Shown: one piece after another, positions 55,308-63,500 of the stretch | How the letters are laid out: each line of letters starts with the position of its first letter | Numbering within the stretch: position 1 is the first letter of the stretch | DNA from: Halochromatium roseum | GTDB lineage: Bacteria; Pseudomonadota; Gammaproteobacteria; Chromatiales; Chromatiaceae | Assembly: GCF_016653315.1 (NCBI RefSeq) | Contig: NZ_NHSH01000042.1 | Span: 62,001 to 126,000 of the forward strand | Reading direction: 5' to 3' | Length of the DNA: 64,000 nucleotides | Program-made: the position numbers and the translations under genes | Notes under the pieces: generated by a model | The model's database searches: none | What the model saw: only the letters and a program-made list of their open reading frames with translations | What the model was told of the DNA's origin: nothing

Positions 55308-56831
55308 CTAGCCTGATTCTGCAGGGCCCTCAGCGGGCCAGTCGATCAGCTTGCCTGTGGCCGAGCGTGGTAACTGGCTGCCGATGCGGATGGCCCGTGG
55401 CCGCTCCAGGGCCGTGACAAGGCTGGCGAGCCAGGCATCTAGGCTATGCGCGAGTTGCCCGGGCTCGATGCAGTCGGCGACGGGTACCACGAAGGCCTTG
55501 AGTCGATCACCTTGCTCGGCGTTGGCTTGGCGGACGGCCGCCTCAGCCACCTCTGGATGCGTGCAGAGCAGCCGCTCGATGCGTTGCGGGAAGACATTGA
55601 CCCCGCCGATCTGCACCGCGCCATCGCGGCGTCCGAGGACGAAGAAACGCTCATGGTCCAGCCAATCCAGATGATCTTGTAGCTCGACAGATGTCAGGAC
55701 GCGGCGCGCAGTTGCGGTCGCAGCCATATCCGTATTGGCAGCCGCAGCCGTTTCCGAGCACGAATCCGAGTCCGAATGAGTATCTGAAGCCGAGGCCGCA
55801 TCAGTATCCAAGGCCGACGCTGCAGCTCTGACCGAGGCCGTATCAGTATCCGATGCCGATGCCGAAACCGTCGCGGTCTCCGCATCCTGTTCGATGCGAT
55901 GCGCCTGATCCCCGGTCGGCGCCTCAACAGGCTGTAAACGGTCAGTTGTCGTGCCGACACGCGACCAATGGGGCAGCAATCTGAACGGGGCATCCGCGGC
56001 CTCGCGCACGCCGATGCCGGCGTTCTCGGAGCTGCCGTAGATCTCGATCACCCGCGCGCAGCCGGCACTGATCAGCTGCTGCCACAGGCTTGGCGGGCAG
56101 GGGGCGGTGGAGGTCAACGCGATGACGTCGTCCGCAACGGTGCAGTCGCCGCGCGTCGCCAGCTCGAAGAACGCCGGATGACCGACGATGAGGTCACCCG
56201 GCTGCGCCTGCGCGAGGGCGCGACTCGGCAGTCCGGTGCGCAGGTCGAGCACCGGTATCCCGAGCAGCGCGGGGAGCATGGCGCTGAACAGGAAGCCGTA
56301 GATGTGATGCGCCGGCACGGCGCTCAAGACGCGGTGCCGATCGCCGAGCTGTCCGGCAAACCAGTGGATCTCTTGCTCAAGTCGGTACAGCGGATGCGCG
56401 CAGAGCTTGGGCTGGCCGGTTGAGCCGGAGGTCTGAAAGCTCAGCGCCTCATCCCAGCGCGCGCGGCTGTCGAGGATGATCTGCGCCCAAGCGCCGAGCT
56501 GCCGCTGCTGCAGCAATTGGTTGTCGAGTCCGGTCTGTTGCAGATGGAACTGCACCGCGATCAGGGTCGTGATATCCAGCCATTCCAGCGAGTCGAGCCC
56601 CAGGCTGTCCAGCTCGAGTGCGGCATCAGGTCGAAGCGCAGCATCAGACATCGGCCCTCGCCGCTCATTCGTTACAGCGGACTGCGTGCTCGTTCTGAGC
56701 CCAAGCTGACCCGGGCGCAATCGGTTCAGCTCCGCCCAGAGCAGATCATCCAGCACGCGCAACAGGGTATTGCGGTTCCACCAAGGGCGGCTGGCGAATG
56801 GCTGCGGACGCTGCTGCGCGCTACTCACCAC
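55308..56831 (-). CDS. AMP-forming acyl/aryl ligase fused to a carrier-protein-like domain (candidate p-coumarate ligase)
   Basis: A 507-residue fusion. Residues about 25-95 look like an acyl-carrier domain with the phosphopantetheine Ser in DSLGLDSLEWLD. The rest is an adenylate-forming enzyme: SFQTSGSTGQPK (ATP loop), AVPAHHIYGFLFS, IEIYGSSENAG, GRRDGAVQIGGVNVFPQRIE and the catalytic Lys in PRSATGKLID. A ~60-residue Ala/Ser/Asp/Thr-rich insert (ASASDTDTASVRAAASALD and on) lies before the hinge. It starts with GTG inside a heptanucleotide repeat directly after the PYP-phytochrome gene. The neighbour needs p-coumaroyl thioester, so activation of p-coumarate is the likely job; an aryl-polyene-type ligase is the alternative. 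Confidence 0.75.
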   Translation of the reverse strand: MVSSAQQRPQPFASRPWWNRNTLLRVLDDLLWAELNRLRPGQLGLRTSTQSAVTNERRGPMSDAALRPDAALELDSLGLDSLEWLDITTLIAVQFHLQQTGLDNQLLQQRQLGAWAQIILDSRARWDEALSFQTSGSTGQPKLCAHPLYRLEQEIHWFAGQLGDRHRVLSAVPAHHIYGFLFSAMLPALLGIPVLDLRTGLPSRALAQAQPGDLIVGHPAFFELATRGDCTVADDVIALTSTAPCPPSLWQQLISAGCARVIEIYGSSENAGIGVREAADAPFRLLPHWSRVGTTTDRLQPVEAPTGDQAHRIEQDAETATVSASASDTDTASVRAAASALDTDAASASDTHSDSDSCSETAAAANTDMAATATARRVLTSVELQDHLDWLDHERFFVLGRRDGAVQIGGVNVFPQRIERLLCTHPEVAEAAVRQANAEQGDRLKAFVVPVADCIEPGQLAHSLDAWLASLVTALERPRAIRIGSQLPRSATGKLIDWPAEGPAESG

Positions 56832-56855
56832 TCACCACTCACCACTCACCACTCA
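56823..56855. repeat. Heptanucleotide tandem repeat ACTCACC (4.7 units)
   Basis: Four perfect units and a partial fifth bridge the TGA stop of the PYP-phytochrome gene (56855-56853) and the GTG start of the ligase (56831-56829), both minus strand. On the coding strand it reads GGTGAGT, so each unit offers a GTG and a weak ribosome-binding-like GGTGAG. A change in unit number shifts frame relations. Confidence 0.9.
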
Positions 56856-59800
56856 GGCCTTAAAAAAATCCGCAGCCAACGCCGGCGGCACCGGCTTCGA
56901 CCACAGATACCCCTGCCCCCAATCACAGCCAAGATCCCGCAGGATCTCCAGCTGCGCTTGGGTCTCGATGCCTTCGGCGACAACGGTCTTGCCGATCGAG
57001 TGGGCCATCGCGATCATGCCGGCGAGCAGATTGCGGTCATGCGGCTGCTCGATACCTTTGATGAAGGCGCGATCGATCTTCAGCTCGCTAATCGGCAGCT
57101 CGCGCAGATAGAGCATCGAGCTGAAGCCGGTGCCGAAGTCATCGAGCGCTAGCCCGACGCCGCTGCGCGCGAGCCGCTCGAGCGCGGCCTTCACGCCCGG
57201 TGTCATGCGCAGTAGCATCGATTCGGTGATCTCGATGGTCAGCATCTCCGGTGGCACATCCAGCGTATGCAGATCCTGGATCAGGTGATGGGCAAAGTTC
57301 TGCGCCTCGAGGTCGCTGGCGGAGATGTTTACCGCCATCACCACGTCCTCCTCGCCACGCTCTAGGCAGGCCTTCAGCAGCCGGAGGGTCTGGCGTACGA
57401 CCACGCCGGTGACGGCGCGGATCAAGCCATTGCGCTCGGCGGCGGGGATGAAGTCCCCTGGCATGATCAGCTCGCCGTCTTTGTTGCGCCAGCGGGATAG
57501 CACCTCGAAGCGCTGGCCGCGCTCGCGGCTGCAGACGGGGTGTTGCGGCTGCAGCATCAGCTCGATCGCCAACGCGGGCGAGCGTCCGAGCACGGCGCGA
57601 TCAATCGCCAGCCGTGCTAAGGCCTCGGTCTGCAGGCTGCTGTCGAACAGCCGGGCACAGTTACGACCGGCTTCTTTGGCTCGATACAGGGCCAGATCGG
57701 CCTGTTTGAGCAGCTCGCTGGGATCGGCGTGCTGGTCGCCGATGGTCAGCCCCAAAGAGCCGGTGATCGAGAAGTTGCCGTCGTCGACATCGATCCGCTG
57801 GCGCAGCTGCTCGATCAAGCCTTGGGCTTGGCGCAAGGCCTCACTGGCATCGGATTGCGGCAGCAGCAGCGCAAACTCATCGCCCCCAAGCCGGGCGATC
57901 AGCGCCGTCGGTGGCAGGCTGTCGCCCAGCCGCTGCGCCACCGCGCACAGCAGTAGGTCGCCTTGATCGTGGCCCAGGGTGTCGTTGATGGTCTTGAAAT
58001 GGTCGATATCGAGCAGGGCGACGCCGAACAGGCGGCCGTCAGTCCAGCAGCGCTCGATCTGCTGCAACAGCGCATCGCGAAAATAGGCGCGGTTGGGCAG
58101 TCCGGTGAGGCTGTCGTGGAGGGCGCGGTGGCGCATCTCCTCGCGCGAGCGTTGCAGGGCGTCGCGCTGGCTGGCGAGCGATTGCGCGAGCCGCTCGAAG
58201 TGCGCCACATGCGCCACGATCACCTGCTGCAGCAGGGTCTTCAGGGCCTTGGCGGTGGCTAGTTCGGTGGCGGACCAGGCGGGCGCATGATGGGTGCGCT
58301 CCTCGCGCCAGGTCTGGAAGGTGCGGTTGGGCCAGCCGAGCGGTCGCGCGCGCGCCTCATCGAGGAAGGGCAGCGAGCCGGGCTCAGCGCCCCAGTCGAC
58401 GGTATAGTGCAGGCGTTTGCGGCCAAACAGCAGACAGTGCTCGCGCTGCTCGTCGAGGTAGATCACCAGCACCCCGGCCAGTTGCTCGGGATAGGCCGCG
58501 GCCGGCTCGAACTCGGCAGACAGGCAGTCGGTGCTCCAGGTGGCACTGGGTCGGGTGCGCAAGAAGCGCAGCAGCGCCTCGATCTGTTCTGCGGTGAGAT
58601 GACAGTCCTGGCCGATGAACAGCGGGCGGCCATGGTGATAGACCTGCACCAGGTCGGCACCGACCAGCGTGCGGAGCATGTCGGCCTTGCCGACCAGGTT
58701 GTCCGGGAACGGCTGCTCGATGTTGATCTCGCCAACGATGGCATTGACCTTGGCGATGCCCTGCTCACGCGCGCGATTCTGGCTGCGCTCCTCGATCAGT
58801 GATAGTCGCCCAGAGAGGCAGCCGGCCAGCTCGATCAGACGCTTGCGCACAGTGGGCGTGACCGGATGCGGGGCGCGGTTGTGGAAGATGATCAGCCCCC
58901 ACAGGCGCTGGTCGTCCATCAGCGACAGCGACATCGAGCCGTTGACGCCAAAGCGCTTGAGGTAGTTGCGATGGATCGGTGATTGGGCGCGCAGTTGGGC
59001 GATGCCGATATCGACGCGGCTGGGCTCGAGCGACCGGCTCAGTAGCGCCACCTCGGCATGATCGCGACTCGGCGCATAGCGCAGTGGCGTCTCGGCGTAG
59101 AGGGCGCGGGCTTGGCGTGGGATGTCGGTGGCCGGATAGCGCAGCCCGAGGATCGAGGGCCAGCTGCCCGGCAGGATACTTTCGGCAATCACCACACCAT
59201 CTTGGTTGGGCTCGAAGCGATAGGCGACCACGCGCTCGAATCCGGTCAGATAACGCAGTGACTCGACCGCGAGCTGGCAGGCTGGCGCCGCCTCTTCGCT
59301 GTTGCGTAGCAGGCGCTGGAAGGCGGCCAAGTCAAAACCGCGCATCCGGCGATCCATCGCCATCTCGCCATAGGGCTCCAGCTCAAGCAGGATGCGTTCG
59401 CGCCAATAGTGCACACGCACGTCCAATGGCAGCTCAATGCCCGGCCAGCTGAGGCGGAACTGGGAGGGCGCTAGCAGCCGCGCGGACTCGGCCTCGCTCG
59501 CTGCTGGGTGCGCTGCCGTCTGAGCGGCCGGGCTGCTTGCTGCGGCGCTCTCTTCTGCGGCTTTGTCTGCTGTAGCGTTGTCTGCTGCAGTATTGTCTCC
59601 TACAGCGCTGTCTGTCGCCCTGCGCTGCGGGTCTTCTGTGATCTTGAGCCCCAAGGCAGCGGCAAGGCCGACGGCATCTGCCGCCAAGAAATGCTGCAGC
59701 GGCTGGTCGAGCAGGGCATCAGGCTCCATGCCCAGGTACATCGCGCTGTTGGCGCTGCAGGCCTCGATGCGCAAGCTGGCCGGATCGAGGACCAGCAGCA

Positions 59801-60329
59801 CGCCGAACGGCTGAGTGGTCGCGCAGGTGGCAATCGGCTCGCGGTCGCACTGGGAAAAATCGAACGAGGCCGCCGACAGCCGGACCTGTTGCTCGCCGTA
59901 TTTGTCGCTGAGCAGCCGTTCGGCGGCTTGCGTGTCGTGGCTGCGCAGCTTGTGCAGCGGTTCGACGATGATCCAGAACTCCCCCGGGCGCTCTGAGGCG
60001 CGCATGGTGATCTGCACCTGCACCGGCTCCATCTCGAAATCGAACACGAACTCGAAGCTGGCGCAGAGGTCCCCGCTCAGCACGCCGCGCCGGAAGCGGC
60101 CATAGAATTCCGGTACCACGGTGCAGGGTGCGACATCGGTAAAAAAGTTGCGGCCGAGCACGGCCGGTGCCTCGCGCTGCGTGATGGCGCTTTGGGTGCG
60201 GCTGTAGAACAGGATGACGCCGGTCTCATCGACCCGGATGGTGCCGCACGGCAGCGCTTCAAGCTCGTCCTTGGTCAGGCTGTCGAGTTGCTTGGGGTCA
60301 TACACATCAATGGCGTCGTCGAGACTCAT
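56853..60329 (-). CDS. ppd: PYP-bacteriophytochrome-GGDEF-EAL photoreceptor (Ppd-like)
   Basis: A 1158-residue multi-domain light sensor. Residues 1-125 align without gaps to photoactive yellow protein: Tyr42, Thr50, Arg52, Cys69 (FFTDVAPC, p-coumarate site) and Met100 are kept, but residue 46 is Gln, not Glu. The phytochrome module follows: biliverdin-type Cys161 in CDREPI, a PAS with a ~40-residue Ala/Asp/Thr insert, a GAF with LRYPATDIPRQARALY, and a PHY domain. Then comes GGDEF (RLGGDEFALLL, no upstream RxxD inhibitory site) and EAL with EVLSRW, NISAS, EITES, DDFGTGFS, LKIDRAF, AEGIE and GQGY intact. The same order is known for Thermochromatium Ppd. The ATG at 60329 fits PYP numbering; a TTG at 60392 is also in frame. 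It should make or break cyclic-di-GMP under blue and red light. Confidence 0.95.
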   Translation of the reverse strand: MSLDDAIDVYDPKQLDSLTKDELEALPCGTIRVDETGVILFYSRTQSAITQREAPAVLGRNFFTDVAPCTVVPEFYGRFRRGVLSGDLCASFEFVFDFEMEPVQVQITMRASERPGEFWIIVEPLHKLRSHDTQAAERLLSDKYGEQQVRLSAASFDFSQCDREPIATCATTQPFGVLLVLDPASLRIEACSANSAMYLGMEPDALLDQPLQHFLAADAVGLAAALGLKITEDPQRRATDSAVGDNTAADNATADKAAEESAAASSPAAQTAAHPAASEAESARLLAPSQFRLSWPGIELPLDVRVHYWRERILLELEPYGEMAMDRRMRGFDLAAFQRLLRNSEEAAPACQLAVESLRYLTGFERVVAYRFEPNQDGVVIAESILPGSWPSILGLRYPATDIPRQARALYAETPLRYAPSRDHAEVALLSRSLEPSRVDIGIAQLRAQSPIHRNYLKRFGVNGSMSLSLMDDQRLWGLIIFHNRAPHPVTPTVRKRLIELAGCLSGRLSLIEERSQNRAREQGIAKVNAIVGEINIEQPFPDNLVGKADMLRTLVGADLVQVYHHGRPLFIGQDCHLTAEQIEALLRFLRTRPSATWSTDCLSAEFEPAAAYPEQLAGVLVIYLDEQREHCLLFGRKRLHYTVDWGAEPGSLPFLDEARARPLGWPNRTFQTWREERTHHAPAWSATELATAKALKTLLQQVIVAHVAHFERLAQSLASQRDALQRSREEMRHRALHDSLTGLPNRAYFRDALLQQIERCWTDGRLFGVALLDIDHFKTINDTLGHDQGDLLLCAVAQRLGDSLPPTALIARLGGDEFALLLPQSDASEALRQAQGLIEQLRQRIDVDDGNFSITGSLGLTIGDQHADPSELLKQADLALYRAKEAGRNCARLFDSSLQTEALARLAIDRAVLGRSPALAIELMLQPQHPVCSRERGQRFEVLSRWRNKDGELIMPGDFIPAAERNGLIRAVTGVVVRQTLRLLKACLERGEEDVVMAVNISASDLEAQNFAHHLIQDLHTLDVPPEMLTIEITESMLLRMTPGVKAALERLARSGVGLALDDFGTGFSSMLYLRELPISELKIDRAFIKGIEQPHDRNLLAGMIAMAHSIGKTVVAEGIETQAQLEILRDLGCDWGQGYLWSKPVPPALAADFFKA

Positions 60330-60572
60330 GGGCTGAGTATATCGGCATCTTCTGGGGAGCGTCTCTGTGTCTATTGAACCCTGTGCGGACAATGCTTGAA
60401 GAAGGCGCTCGGCCGCGCGTGCAGGCTCTGGCCAGCCAAGGCATGGGGCTGCTGATGTTGCGCTTGTCGGCTTTGCTGAGGTCAGCGCCGCCTTTTGTTC
60501 ATCGCCTGGGCCGATCGCTTGTTGATCAGGCTACGGCGATCAGGCTACGGCGATCAGGCTACGGCGATCAGG
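60330..60572. other. Leader of the PYP-phytochrome gene
   Basis: These ~240 bases hold no separate gene. The half near the kinase gene is filled by a 14-bp tandem repeat (60524-60575). No convincing promoter was found, so cotranscription with the LOV kinase gene is possible. Confidence 0.4.
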
Positions 60573-60575
60573 CTA
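60524..60575. repeat. Tandem 14-bp repeat GATCAGGCTACGGC (3.7 units)
   Basis: Three perfect units at 60524-60565 and a partial fourth that runs into the TAG stop of the LOV kinase gene (minus strand, 60575-60573). The units contain CTA, which is TAG on the minus strand, so each unit carries the same stop-forming triplet. Confidence 0.88.
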
Positions 60576-63500
60576 GGCCAGGGGCAACAGGAATTGCATC
60601 TGGGTACCACGACCCAGGCTCGAGTGAACCGTCAGGCCGGCGCCGGAGCGCAAGACGAACTCGCGCACCATGAAGAGGCCGAGGCCGTGACCACGTTGTT
60701 GCGTCTTGGTCGAGAACAGGGGTTCGAACATGCGCTGAACTACCGGCTCGGGGATGCCGCTCCCGGTATCGCTGACCTGAATGATGGCATAGTCGCCGGC
60801 GCTGAGCTCGCCCACCATCAGCGTCGGATAGCCCGGCCAATGTTTGCGCTGAGCAGTGATGCTGAGCTCGCCGCCTTCGGGCATGGCGTCGCGGCCATTC
60901 AGGGCGAGGTTGAGCAAGGCCGCTTGCAGAAAGCCGGCACTGGTCTTGGCGCTCAGCCCCGGCTCGATCTCAAGCTGCCAATGCACTGATTCAGGCAGCA
61001 TCATGCGCAGAATATCCGAGAGCTCTGTGAGTGGCGGCTCGAGCGGAGTCGGGCGCAGCGGTACACCACCGGCTCGGCTCAAGGCCAGCATGCCCGAGGT
61101 GATGACCTTGGCCTGGCCGAGGACGCTGGTCATCTCGTCGATGACCTGATGGCTTTCGTCGTCCGCCGGTTTGGAGCTGACGAAACCGCGCAGAAAGTAG
61201 AGATTGGCGTCGAGTACGGCGAGCACATTGTTGAAATCATGGGCAACGCCACTGGCGAGATGACCAATGGTCTCGCGTTCTTTGGCATTGACGAGATCCT
61301 GAGCGAGCTGGGCTTCGTGCTGAATGGTGGCGATGCGCTGACTGATGAAGCGCAACAGCTCGCGCTCCGCGCTGCTGAGATGAGTGCGCGGTCTGGCGCT
61401 CCAGAGTTGGGTCAAGAGCCATCTCGGTGGCGAGCTGTCGTTCGGCCAACGGGAGGCGAGCAGAATCAGGCTGCGATAGCCTTGAGCGCGAATCGGTTTT
61501 GGCACCAAATCGCCGCCGATCAGCTGTGGCTGATCGGAGCACTGATCAGGATCGGCAAACAGTGTCTCAGTGACGGCACGCGCGGCGAGCCCCGAGGGTT
61601 CGGCGGCGTCGGTCGGGAGGCGGATCAAGCGGTGATAGGGCTTGTTCGGCCGGCGCCAACCGGTTTCCGAGATCGCCATGTCCAGCGCCTCGTTGGCAAT
61701 CTCGAGCAGCGCCGCGACCTCATCAATGGGCTCGAGTCCACGGTTGCTGAGGTCGACCAGGCGCTCGAGATTGTCGGCATAGTGTTGCAGGGCCTGCTCG
61801 GCCTTGCGTCGCTGGCGCTCGGCCTGCTGCACATCGGTGACATCGAGCGTGCTGCCGCGATAGCCGCGCGGGCTGCCATCGGCGCCAAGGATCGGCTGAC
61901 CATCGACGCTGGTCCAGAGTCGCTGGCCATCGGCCTTGAGTAGCGGGCACAGCAGCGCGCTCCAGGGCTGGGACTGCTGCATCAGCGCGAAAGCCTCCGC
62001 CTTGAGTGCCGCGCGATCGGACTCAGGGATGAGATCGTAGAAGGCCTTGTGACCGATCAGCGTTTCAGGCGCATAGCCGAGCAGGGTCTTGGCGACCGGG
62101 TTGACATAGGTGTAGATGCCGTCGCTGTCGATCTCCCAGGTCATCATCCGGCTCTGCAGTGCCAGGGCATCGTAGCGCTCGGTGCTGCTGCGCAGATCGG
62201 CGAGGACGCGTTCACGTTGCAGGGCGCCAACCAAGGCGCCGGCCAGACCGCTGAGCAAATGCAAATCAGATCTTGCCCAGTCGCGCTGTTGACGCACGGC
62301 ATCCAGACCGACGAAGCCCATCAAGCCTTGCTTGTCTATGAGCGGCACCAGCAGCAACGATTGGATCTGCTGCCGCTCGAGGTCTTTGCGCAGCAGAGCC
62401 CAGTCTTCGCCAAGGTCGGCGACACGCGCAATGACAACGGCTTCCGCTTCAGTGAGCAGGCTCAGCATCGGGCCTAATTCGCTGGTGCGGATTCCTTGCA
62501 GGCTGTCGATACTGGCAGTGACGCCAGGTGCGACCCATTCGTCGGTGTTGCTGAAGGAGTCGCCGCCGCTATCGGCCAGGAATAGATAGGCGCGATCCGC
62601 GTTGGTCAGCTGCCCAATCTTTGCCAGCGTTTGTTGGAGCAGCTCGCCAGACGCGAGCGTTGTGGGGCCGACAAAGGCCGTGGTGAGGGCGACGAGCTCG
62701 CGCTCGAGCCGTTCGCGTGCGATCAGCTCGAGCTCGGCCTGCTTGCGTTCGCTGATCTCGAGATGGATACCAATCATGCGCACCGGCTGGCCATCCGGGC
62801 CGCGCTCGACGATGCGGCCGGTGCTCTGAATCCAGACCCAATGGCCGGCTTTGTGCTGCATCCGGAACTCGCACTCGTAGAGCACTGTGTCGCCGTCGAG
62901 ATGGGCCTTCAGGTGCTGTTCGACCTTTGGTTGATCCTCAGGATGGAGTCGTTCTTTCCAAGTGGTCCGGTTGATTGGCTGCAGCTCAGTCAGGCTATAG
63001 CCGAGTATCTCGGCCCAGCGATCGTTGCAGCGGACCTCTTCGCTCGGCAAGCGCCAGTCCCAGGTGGCGACACGGGCGCCTTCGATGATCTGCTCGAGGC
63101 GCTGGCGCTGCTCCCGGAGCGCTTTCTCGACCGCCTTGCGGTCGGTGATCTCGGCGGCGACGCCGACGACGCGACAGGGCTGGCCGGTGGCATCGCGGAC
63201 CAGGAAGCGACGGTCCGCGATCCATTTGAGCTCGCCAGCCGGGGTCAGAATCCGGTATTCGACGGTATCGAGATGGCCGGTTCTCACCAGCTCCTCGCGA
63301 CTTAGGAGCACCTGTTCACGATCAGCGGGATGGATACTCTCGCGCCAGACATGACGATCTGCGCAGACGGCGGCGATCGGCCGCTCCCAGATGGTTTCGA
63401 AGGCACGACTGACATAGGTCAGCCGATTCTGTTCGAGCTCATAGACCCAGAACACCTCTTCGATGGTCTCGGTCAGCTCCAGCAGCCGCGCCTCATTGGC

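Noticed and set aside
60330-60392. Longer start (TTG 60392) of the PYP-phytochrome gene
   Set aside because: The extra 21 residues do not belong to PYP, and the ATG at 60329 places the chromophore Cys exactly at 69, as in free PYP.
60524-60575. CRISPR-like repeats
   Set aside because: Units of 14 bp abut with no spacers, and no cas genes are present. It is a simple tandem repeat.
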